A stretch of 64,000 bases of DNA from DATBQN01 sp963755825. GTDB lineage: Bacteria; Acidobacteriota; Thermoanaerobaculia; Multivoradales; UBA5704. Position 1 is the first letter of the stretch, and each line of letters opens with the position of its first letter. Under the pieces are notes generated by a model, which was not told where the DNA came from, made no database searches, and saw only the letters and a list, made by a program, of their open reading frames with translations. Of the stretch, positions 57,389 to 64,000 are shown one piece after another. The DNA is taken from NCBI GenBank assembly GCA_963755825.1, contig CAVWLA010000003.1, forward strand, positions 1,488,001-1,552,000, in the 5' to 3' direction. The position numbers were made by a program, and so were the translations under genes.

Positions 57389-58510
57389 TCAGGGCCGCGT
57401 GAGAGCGAAGGTGCAGCCGCGGCAGATGAAATCCGCCGGCGGCTCCGCCAGGCCGTAGGCCCAGCGCCGCATGAGGGCGAGCGCCGGCCCGGTGAGCACC
57501 TCGCGGACGCTCTCCCGATGGAGATCGCCCACCACGTACTTGGCGTCGTAGTCCTCGCAGCAGAGCACGACCTTGGCCTGGGGGGTGATGTGGAGGTGCT
57601 GCAGCGGCCGCGAGCCGACATTGTCGCAGCCGCAGAGCTGTCTGCCGCCGGTCGATGCCTTGAGGCCGATCTGCAGGTAGCCGGCGCGGTCCATCACCTC
57701 GAACGACTTGACGGTGAAGCGGCTGCCGGCGAAGCGCTCGGAGATCTCGGCGAAATCTCGCTGGTGGTCCTCGTTGCCGGTGCCGAGGACGACGATGTCC
57801 ATCTGCTCGGCGAGGGTGCGGTCGCGCGCGTATTCAAGATTGCGGAGCACCTGCGGCAGGTGATCGCCGCCGCGCTCGCGGCGGTACCGCTCGCGGTCGA
57901 GGGTCGAGAGATTGATCGACAGGAAGCGCAGCCCGCCCATCTCCACCAGGGCGTCGATGCGCTCCGGCGTCAGGCCGGTCGCATTGGTGAGCACCGCCGG
58001 CGGCAGGCCGGCGGCGCGGATGGCGCGCACCTGATCGATGAATCGCCGGTCGGCGGTCGGCTCGTTGTAGTTGATCATGAAGACCGCTTCGATCGTCGAC
58101 CGGAAGGCCGCGAGCTCGCCGAGGATGCGCTCGTAGATCTCGGTCGGCATGAAGTAGTCCTCGCGCGGAGCGATCGACACCGGACAGAAGTAGCAGGCCT
58201 GGTTGCAGACCGTGTGGGCTTCGAGCGAGACGTACTTGAGGAGGAATCGCTGCGCCGGATCGCCTTCGTCGGGCAGCAGCCAGCCGGCGGCGCTGAGGGT
58301 GTCGCGAACGTCGGCCGCGAGACCGGCGATCGGCGCGCCGGCGAGGAGGGCGCGCACCTCGGCGTAGCCGGGCTCGCCCTCGGCGAGCGCGCGGTCGGTG
58401 AGCGGATCGTAGAGCCGCGCCTCGGCGACGTGGAGGAAGGGGTTGAGGAGGAGACGGGAGACGGCGGCAGGCGTATCGGCGAGCAGGGATGAGCTGGCGG
58501 TCTTCATCAT
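57389..58510 (-). CDS. Radical SAM protein with SPASM-like tail
   Basis: 373 residues. The cluster Cys ligands are C102-x3-C106-x2-C109 (VCNQACYFCPVSIAP). AVFMINYNEPTADRRFIDQV and AVLTNATGLTPERIDALVEM are AdoMet-radical TIM-barrel strands. The C-terminus has further Cys (LCGCDN, VVLCCEDYDAKYVVGDLH and FICRGCTFAL) as in SPASM proteins, probably holding auxiliary clusters. ATG 58510 overlaps the wzt stop (ATGA). A radical modification of the glycan or of a peptide is possible; the substrate is unknown. Confidence 0.9.
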   Translation of the reverse strand: MMKTASSSLLADTPAAVSRLLLNPFLHVAEARLYDPLTDRALAEGEPGYAEVRALLAGAPIAGLAADVRDTLSAAGWLLPDEGDPAQRFLLKYVSLEAHTVCNQACYFCPVSIAPREDYFMPTEIYERILGELAAFRSTIEAVFMINYNEPTADRRFIDQVRAIRAAGLPPAVLTNATGLTPERIDALVEMGGLRFLSINLSTLDRERYRRERGGDHLPQVLRNLEYARDRTLAEQMDIVVLGTGNEDHQRDFAEISERFAGSRFTVKSFEVMDRAGYLQIGLKASTGGRQLCGCDNVGSRPLQHLHITPQAKVVLCCEDYDAKYVVGDLHRESVREVLTGPALALMRRWAYGLAEPPADFICRGCTFALTRP

Positions 58511-59775
58511 CGGGCGACTCGGCTTCCGACCTCGGCCTCGGTCTCGGCAGACTCGCTGCCCAGCGCGACGGCGGCGCCGGCTCCTGCATCCACGTCCCAG
58601 CGGTGCTCCGCGCGGATCAGGCCAAAGGCGTAGGTGGGGCTCTCCACGGTGAAGGCGCGCGGCAGGAGCCGCTGGTCGTAGATGTGGAGTCCCCCCTCGT
58701 CCAGCAAAAAAATATACAACGTGAACTCCCCCTTGACCAACGGGAGGCTGGGGAGGCGCAGCCGGACGGTGTAGCGGCGGGCGCCCAGCAGCGGACCGAT
58801 GCCGTCGACGTGGGTGGCGAAGGACGCCACCTCGACGCCGTCGATACGGTTGATCCCGACGCCGATGTGGAAGCCGCGGCTCGGCTCGTCCGATTCCCAG
58901 CCGATCTCGATCTCGAGCGGATCGCCGCAGGCGAGGAGCGGCCGCTCCGAGCGGCCGCCCAGCACCCGCACCTCGCCGAGCCGGCCAGGCGCCGAGCGCG
59001 GCACGACGGGCTCGGCCCCGACCGGGTCGGCGGCGTGCGAGGCGCTCTTCGCGAGCAGGAAGTTCTCGTACTCGCGCACCACGTCGCGGACCTCGCCGAG
59101 CGCCTCGACCCGCCCGTGGCGCAGCCAGAGGGCGCGCTGGCAGAAGGTGGAGACGTAGTACATGGCGTGCGAGCAGAAGAGCAGGGTGCCCCCCGAATCG
59201 ACGAACTCGCGCAACCGATCCATGCACTTCTTCTGAAAGTAGCCGTCGCCGACCGAGAGCGCCTCGTCGATGATCAGCACGTCGGGCTCCACCTGGGTGG
59301 CGATCGAGAAGCCGAGGCGCATCGCCATGCCGGTCGAGTAGACCTTGACCGGCTGGTCGATGAACTCGCCGAGCTCGCTCCAGTCGACGATCGCCGGCAT
59401 CTTCCGCGCCACCTCGTCCTCGGAGAGACCGAGCATGGCGGCGTTGAGGGCGATGTTTTGGCGGCCGGTGAACTCGGGATGGAAGCCCGAGCCGAGCTCG
59501 AGGATCGAGGCGATCTTGCCGGCGGCGCGGGCGGCGCCCGTGGTGGGCGCGGTGATGCCGGCGAGGATCTTGAGGAGGGTGCTCTTCCCGGCGCCGTTCT
59601 CGCCGATCAGGGCGAGGCCCTCGCCGCGGGTCTGGGTGAACGTCACCTCGCGGAGGGCATGGAACTCGCGATGGCGCGGACGGCGCACCGCGAGCTCGCG
59701 CAGCCGGTCCCAAGGGCTCCCGTAGACCCGGTAGATCTTCGAGAGTCTCTCGACCTCGATGACGGCGGCGCTCAT
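58507..59775 (-). CDS. wzt: Polysaccharide ABC exporter ATPase (Wzt-like)
   Basis: 422-residue ATPase of the ABC-2 exporters. Walker A GENGAGKST (58-66), LELGSGFHPEFTGRQNI, signature YSTGMAMRLGFS (146-157) with Thr where Ser is common, Walker B VLIIDEALSVGDG. From about 265 a C-terminal beta domain (VRVLGGRSERPLLACGDPLE, GFHIGVGINRIDGVEVASFA) is the Wzt substrate-binding module that recognises a capped O-antigen chain. No Wzm permease gene is adjacent or elsewhere in the window. TACAAT lies 6 nt before the ATG. An A/T-rich heptamer run at 58706-58717 interrupts the otherwise GC-rich gene. Confidence 0.93.
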   Translation of the reverse strand: MSAAVIEVERLSKIYRVYGSPWDRLRELAVRRPRHREFHALREVTFTQTRGEGLALIGENGAGKSTLLKILAGITAPTTGAARAAGKIASILELGSGFHPEFTGRQNIALNAAMLGLSEDEVARKMPAIVDWSELGEFIDQPVKVYSTGMAMRLGFSIATQVEPDVLIIDEALSVGDGYFQKKCMDRLREFVDSGGTLLFCSHAMYYVSTFCQRALWLRHGRVEALGEVRDVVREYENFLLAKSASHAADPVGAEPVVPRSAPGRLGEVRVLGGRSERPLLACGDPLEIEIGWESDEPSRGFHIGVGINRIDGVEVASFATHVDGIGPLLGARRYTVRLRLPSLPLVKGEFTLYIFLLDEGGLHIYDQRLLPRAFTVESPTYAFGLIRAEHRWDVDAGAGAAVALGSESAETEAEVGSRVAR

Positions 59776-59791
59776 CGCCGCATTGTACCCT

Positions 59792-62236
59792 TCATGGCGC
59801 GAGGGGCCGCGCGGCCCGCCGCCGCAGCGCGGTCAAGGGAACGACCAGCGCGAGGTAGCAGACGGCGGCCAGCCAGAAGCAGCGGCTGATCCCCAAGCTC
59901 ATCGAGACGAGGACGGCGACCGCGCTGCCGAGGACGCCGAGCGCACCGTTCAAGCCCCACATCCAGGACATCGCCGCCGGCGCGCGCGAGCGCAGCAGGG
60001 TCATGCCGAGAGGGAAGCAGAGGCCGAGGAGGAGCCCCAGCGGCACCGTCAGGGCGGCGATCACCAGCACCTTGGCGGCGAGCCCCGCCGCGGCGACCGC
60101 TGGCATGCTGGCCGAGATGGCGGCGGGCAGCCCGGCGAGGGCCAGGGCGAGGACGAGCGGGAGCGCCACGAGGACCCGCGGCGAGCGGGCGGCGAGCCCA
60201 TCCGAGGCCAGGCTGCCGACACCGGTCGAGAGGATCAGCAGCATCAGGGTCACGGCGAGCGAGTAGACCGGGTGGCCGAGGACGACCGAGAAGCGCTGCA
60301 TGAGCCCGATCTCCACCAGCATGAAGCCCAGGCCGATGAGCGAGAAGTAAGCAGCGGCGGCCACGAAGTCCGCCGGCGCCAGGCCATGGCCGCGGCCGCG
60401 GGCGAGGAGCGGCACGACGAGCGTCGCCACGACCAGCAGCGCGACCGCGGCGAGGATGGCGAGGAGGCTCTCGGTGGCGCGCAGGTTGCCTTCGATGACG
60501 CCCCCGGCCCGCGCAGCGGAGAAGCCGCCGCGCCACCAGGCCGTCGGCCGCAGCATGTTGAAGAAGAACGGCTGGTCGTCGGTCGGCGGAGAGAGGGTGA
60601 GGTATGGATGCCGGGTGGCGGCGGCGAGCTCGGCCGCGCTCCGCGACGCGACGATTGCGGCGAGCTGCGGGTGCGCCGGCGCGGCGTCGGGAAGCACGAG
60701 GAACTCGAAACCGTAGCGGCTGCCGGCCGCGCGCAGGCGCGCGATGTCCGCGCCGGTCAGCGGATCGCGGCTCACCAGGAGCGTCGACAGCCTCCCCGCG
60801 GCGGCGAGCGCCAGATGCTGCCGCGGCAGCGCCGCCGACCGGCTGAGCAGGGTCGCCGTGGCGAGCGAGAGGAGCCGTGCGGTCTCCCCCGGATCCTGCG
60901 GCGAATACCACCGGCTCACCGCGAGGATGCCGCCGGGACGGAGCCGGCTGAGGAAGAGCCGCCACGCCTCCACGGTGTAGAGACCGTTCTCGGTCAGCGT
61001 CATCGCACCGGCCGAGGTCGAGGCCCAGGTGTCGACGAGAGCCATCTGCAGGAGGTCGTAGCGCGACTCCGTGGCGGCGAGGTACGAGCGGCCTTCGGCG
61101 TGGACCAGGCGCACGTCGGGCCGGTCGGCGAGACCGGCGAAGCGCCGGAGGTCGCCGCGGAGGAGGCGGACGAAGAGCCCGTTGACCTCGATCCCCGTCG
61201 CCCGCCGGCTGCCGAAGGCCACGGCCGAGAGGAGGTCGCGGCCGCCGCCGACGCCGATCACCGCGACCTCTCCATCCTTTCCGCGCAGCTGAAAGCCGAG
61301 GTTGGTGAGGTCGTCGGCCAGCCAGCTCAGCCCGGCGACATCGGCCGCTCCCTGACCGCCGTCGAACCGGGTGCAGACGGTGAACGCTCCACCGTCGATG
61401 CGGAGGGGAACCTGCTCGACCCGCGGCGGCGCCGCGCGGCTGCCCGGCCCCCATAGCGCTGCCGGGCCGTGGCCGGCGGCGCGCGCCGTGATGCGCGAGT
61501 GGCTGTTCCAGAGGTCGAAGAGAACCGGCTGCTCGACCGGCTTGCCCTTCATCGAGCCGATCCAGACGAGCCGGGGATAGAGCGCGCCGTTGGCGATCCC
61601 CGAGAGCAGGAGGGCGACGGCGAGAGCGATCGTCCAGCGTCCCCGCCGGCCGACCGCGGCGTCGAAGGCGACCGCCCCGGCGAGTGCACCGGCCCCGAGG
61701 AGGAAGAGGCCGGTCGACGGATCGCAGAGGTCGAGCAGGAGGATGGCGAGCAGGCAGCCGCTGCCGGCTCCCAGGAGATCGGCCGCGTAAAGCCGTCCGA
61801 TCGGCAGCGAGGTGCGGGTGAGCGCGATGGCGACGGCGACACCGGAGAAGAAGAAGGGGGCCGCGAGCACGGCGCTGGCCGCCACCAGACGTCCGATGTC
61901 CAGCCAGTCGGTGGTGACGCGAATCGGCAGGTGGATGGCGAGGAGAGCGAGATGGCTCGCCGGGATGGAGACGCCGAAGCAGGCGGCGAAGCGGCCCGCC
62001 GCGCGCGCCGCGGCCTCGGGCTCCTGGATGCCGCCCGGGCGGCCGCCGGTCTGGCGAGGGAAGAGGTAGACGAAGAGGGCTCCCGCCGTCATCCCGAGCA
62101 GAGCGAGCGAGATGGCCAGGAAGGCGAGGTGATACCAGGTGAGGACGGAGAGGATCCTGGTGTCCACGACCTCGAGGACGAGCGTCGCGAGCGCGGTCAC
62201 GAAGAGGCCGCCGTAGAGAGCGGACGGTCGTGTCAT
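59792..62236 (-). CDS. Membrane protein with spermidine-synthase-like domain
   Basis: 814 residues. About 6-7 transmembrane helices (residues about 5-235), a soluble spermidine synthase-like methyltransferase fold (about 290-560: EVAVIGVGGGRDLLSAVAFG, YDLLQMALVDTWASTSAGAM) and 6-7 more helices. Spermidine-synthase fold domains bound to multipass membrane proteins are widespread but of unknown substrate. It precedes wzt by 16 bp, so a role in glycan or lipid modification is possible. ATG 62236 has no clear ribosome site; the DNA just before it is a tandem of GATGCGATGGG-like units. Confidence 0.85.
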   Translation of the reverse strand: MTRPSALYGGLFVTALATLVLEVVDTRILSVLTWYHLAFLAISLALLGMTAGALFVYLFPRQTGGRPGGIQEPEAAARAAGRFAACFGVSIPASHLALLAIHLPIRVTTDWLDIGRLVAASAVLAAPFFFSGVAVAIALTRTSLPIGRLYAADLLGAGSGCLLAILLLDLCDPSTGLFLLGAGALAGAVAFDAAVGRRGRWTIALAVALLLSGIANGALYPRLVWIGSMKGKPVEQPVLFDLWNSHSRITARAAGHGPAALWGPGSRAAPPRVEQVPLRIDGGAFTVCTRFDGGQGAADVAGLSWLADDLTNLGFQLRGKDGEVAVIGVGGGRDLLSAVAFGSRRATGIEVNGLFVRLLRGDLRRFAGLADRPDVRLVHAEGRSYLAATESRYDLLQMALVDTWASTSAGAMTLTENGLYTVEAWRLFLSRLRPGGILAVSRWYSPQDPGETARLLSLATATLLSRSAALPRQHLALAAAGRLSTLLVSRDPLTGADIARLRAAGSRYGFEFLVLPDAAPAHPQLAAIVASRSAAELAAATRHPYLTLSPPTDDQPFFFNMLRPTAWWRGGFSAARAGGVIEGNLRATESLLAILAAVALLVVATLVVPLLARGRGHGLAPADFVAAAAYFSLIGLGFMLVEIGLMQRFSVVLGHPVYSLAVTLMLLILSTGVGSLASDGLAARSPRVLVALPLVLALALAGLPAAISASMPAVAAAGLAAKVLVIAALTVPLGLLLGLCFPLGMTLLRSRAPAAMSWMWGLNGALGVLGSAVAVLVSMSLGISRCFWLAAVCYLALVVPLTALRRRAARPLAP

Positions 62237-62278
62237 TGGATGCGATGGGGATGCGATGGGACGGGATGGGCGGAGAGA

Positions 62279-62311
62279 CAAAAAGGCCGCCGGACGGAGG
62301 TCCGGCGGCCT
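62279..62311 (-). terminator. Rho-independent terminator after the PKD-domain gene
   Basis: Perfect 11 bp GC stem GGCCGCCGGAC / GTCCGGCGGCC with a 4-nt loop (62286-62311), followed on the minus strand by TTTTTGT. It sits 27 nt past the stop of the PKD gene and marks the start boundary of the glycan operon. Confidence 0.93.
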
Positions 62312-62338
62312 CGAGGATTCGACGGCTGGGCAGCGCGT

Positions 62339-64000
62339 TTAGCGCGTCGCCCCCACGATGTACGCGGGGTCGTTGGTGGTCAGGTTGACGACCTGGCCGG
62401 CGGAGAGGATCTTGCCGCTGTGCACGAGGATCTGCACGGTGAAGCCACCGGTGACGCCGGCGGCCGGCAGCGGATGCTCGCTGGGCCGGATCAGCTTGGT
62501 CTTTCCAGCGGGCAGACGGAGACCGCTGGTCTGCCCGAGCACCGTGCCGTCGAGGCCACGGTAGACGAGGTCGTACGTTCCGGCATCCGTCGTCGACGGG
62601 TTGAAGAGCCAGAGCGCCGTCCAGTGCGTGGCGTCCTGGCGCAGGCCGACCATGTAGTTCCCCTGGCCGGTACCCGCCGCATCGGCGTCCGACAGAGCCG
62701 GCATCGACTGGCCGAACCGCCGGACCGATTGCGAGAAGTCGTAGCTCTCGGCCTGGACGAGCGGGAAGGCGCTCGACGCGGCGTCGGTCTCCAGGGTCAG
62801 GGTGCCGACCGCGTCGGTCACTCCCCATTTGTCGGCGACGACGTTCGCCAGCCGCTGGGTCTCGCCCGGCTGCAGGGTGAGGGTCACCGGAGCGAGAGTC
62901 TGGTTGCCGAGCCCAGCGCTGATGTACGAGACGGTGGTCTGAATGGCCTGCGCGCTGGTGTTCGCAAGGACGAGGTCGCTGCGCCAGATGGTGTTGTTGA
63001 GGCCCGGCGTCGACAGCGCACCGATCACGTAGAGCTTGGACTTGTTGACTCCCGGCTGGACGAAGGACGGGTCGAACGAGATCGTCCGCAGCTTGGCGCC
63101 ATAGGGATAGAGCTGGCCGCCGGAGACGGAATCGATCTGCACCCGATAGTCGTGAGCATTGGAGACGCCGAACATGCTCTCGATGTCCTCGCGCTGGAAC
63201 TGCTGGAGGCCGAGCCGAGCCATGGTGAAGGTCGTCGGCGAGCCGATCGCCTTGCCCTGGTTGTCGAAGAGGCTCAGCTTGTAGGTCGCCGGCCCGTTGT
63301 TGGGGTTGCTGAGGCCAAAGTAAGAGACCTCGTCGGAGTTGTCGTTGAGCGCGACGAGGTGCTGAACCTGGCTCGCCTCGCTGCTCGCCTGGCTGGCAGC
63401 CCCCGCCGTCGGCATGGTCACTCCCGAGATGGTCTGACCGAACTGCGTGCCGTCGCTCTGGAAGGTCGTGTTGTAGGAGGTGATGATCGGTGCGACACCG
63501 TTCGCCACCGCGACCGTGACGTAGCCGACGGTGTTCTCCGGACGCCCGAAGAGGTCGTTCAGCACGTCGGCCGAGAAGAGCGTCGCGCCCGGCGCGATCG
63601 TGCGCGAGGCCCGCGGCGGATTCGTCTCCGGGGTTCCCAGACGGCGGCGGAACTCGAGCGCCACGTCCATCGGCGTCGAGGCCGGGTTGTGGATATAGAG
63701 GTCGCTCGACTGGGTGAGGACGCCGCGCGTCGACGCCAGCCAGGGGAGCAGCACCGATTGCGGCACCGCGGTCGGCGCGGTGAGCTTGAAGACGAGAGTG
63801 AGAGTCGCGTTCGTCTGGCTGTTGGCGACCAACAAGGTGACGTTGTAGTTGCCCGCCGCCGCCCAGGTGTGCGTCACCGAAGGCCCGGTGCCGGTCGACC
63901 CATCGCCGAAGTTCCAGGTATAGCTCGTCGCCAGCGTGGTGACCGCGGAGAGCGTGATCACCGTGCCCGCCTGGCCGTCGCACTCCTTGACGCCGAACTG
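62339..64000 (-). CDS. PKD-domain secreted protein (5' end outside window)
   Basis: 553 residues of an open frame that runs off the right edge. Near the left end of the protein a PKD domain is visible: TLATSYTWNFGDGSTGTGPS with VTHTWAAAGNYNVTLLV. The rest is beta-rich and Ser/Thr/Asn-rich (LYIHNPASTPMDVALEFRRR, ISFDPSFVQPGVNKSKLYVI, VSYISAGLGNQTLAPVTLTL), like repeated immunoglobulin-like domains of extracellular proteins. No catalytic motif. It has its own terminator and is separate from the glycan operon. Confidence 0.88.
   Translation of the reverse strand, partial: QFGVKECDGQAGTVITLSAVTTLATSYTWNFGDGSTGTGPSVTHTWAAAGNYNVTLLVANSQTNATLTLVFKLTAPTAVPQSVLLPWLASTRGVLTQSSDLYIHNPASTPMDVALEFRRRLGTPETNPPRASRTIAPGATLFSADVLNDLFGRPENTVGYVTVAVANGVAPIITSYNTTFQSDGTQFGQTISGVTMPTAGAASQASSEASQVQHLVALNDNSDEVSYFGLSNPNNGPATYKLSLFDNQGKAIGSPTTFTMARLGLQQFQREDIESMFGVSNAHDYRVQIDSVSGGQLYPYGAKLRTISFDPSFVQPGVNKSKLYVIGALSTPGLNNTIWRSDLVLANTSAQAIQTTVSYISAGLGNQTLAPVTLTLQPGETQRLANVVADKWGVTDAVGTLTLETDAASSAFPLVQAESYDFSQSVRRFGQSMPALSDADAAGTGQGNYMVGLRQDATHWTALWLFNPSTTDAGTYDLVYRGLDGTVLGQTSGLRLPAGKTKLIRPSEHPLPAAGVTGGFTVQILVHSGKILSAGQVVNLTTNDPAYIVGATR

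Noticed and set aside
59772..63983. 1403-codon minus-strand open frame in the right-hand region
   Set aside because: It runs in another frame through the PKD, membrane and wzt genes, which carry real motifs; a high-GC shadow frame.

Overview
The window is about 70% GC and almost fully coding. It looks like a chromosome piece from a Gram-negative, didermic bacterium. LptD shows an outer membrane. A TonB-dependent receptor with a carboxypeptidase-regulatory N-terminal domain, PEGA proteins, several XRE-TPR regulators, DUF3891 and a kynurenine pathway together suggest Acidobacteriota (Thermoanaerobaculia-like). That placement is inference from gene content; no rRNA or tRNA gene was seen.

Layout. 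2-2675: acyl-CoA dehydrogenase, MeaB, methylmalonyl-CoA epimerase and a small unknown protein, tightly overlapped, for the propionyl/methylmalonyl-CoA branch of amino-acid or odd-chain catabolism. 2676-3073: non-coding, with four copies of a short repeat. 3074-8620: housekeeping and small genes (DUF3891, ABM monooxygenase, XRE regulator, alkyltransferase, PEGA protein, glycosyltransferase, MsrA). 8645-10691: kynureninase and tryptophan dioxygenase, divergent from a malic enzyme-phosphotransacetylase fusion (10798-13146). 13437-18000: CsgG-like protein, pseudokinase-TonB fusion, MltG, RuvX. 18202-25915: thiolase, LptD, then nucleotide-sugar genes (RmlA-like, RmlD-like, Gmd-like, Rmd-like) for deoxyhexose donors. 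25929-29539: STAS-like protein and TonB-domain proteins, one of them broken by a frameshift.

29629-37249: a phosphodiesterase-TPR lipoprotein, then a compact signalling-like block. It has two XRE-TPR regulators, a TPR paralogue without HTH, and two very small genes, one of which encodes a secreted protein with a duplicated Cys-TIDP-Cys motif. This is the best candidate for an undescribed system: the arrangement resembles peptide-responsive HTH-TPR (RRNPP-type) regulation, but that is inference. 37412-44188: a TonB-dependent receptor and a 1251-residue soluble hybrid histidine kinase.

44260-62236: one continuous minus-strand surface-glycan operon of twelve main genes plus a tiny leader ORF: five dedicated glycosyltransferases, a PIG-L/GT2 fusion, a sulfatase-like lipoprotein, a GNAT enzyme, a YfhO-like membrane protein, a radical SAM protein, a Wzt-type ABC ATPase and a membrane spermidine-synthase-like protein. 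Many junctions overlap by 4 nt (ATGA, GTGA, TTGA). No Wzm permease is present. A terminator separates the operon from a PKD-domain secreted protein that runs off the right end.

Eight genes, including a tiny leader ORF, have a TANNNT hexamer (usually preceded by GG) 6-9 nt before the start codon with little or no Shine-Dalgarno in between. This suggests leaderless transcripts are common here.
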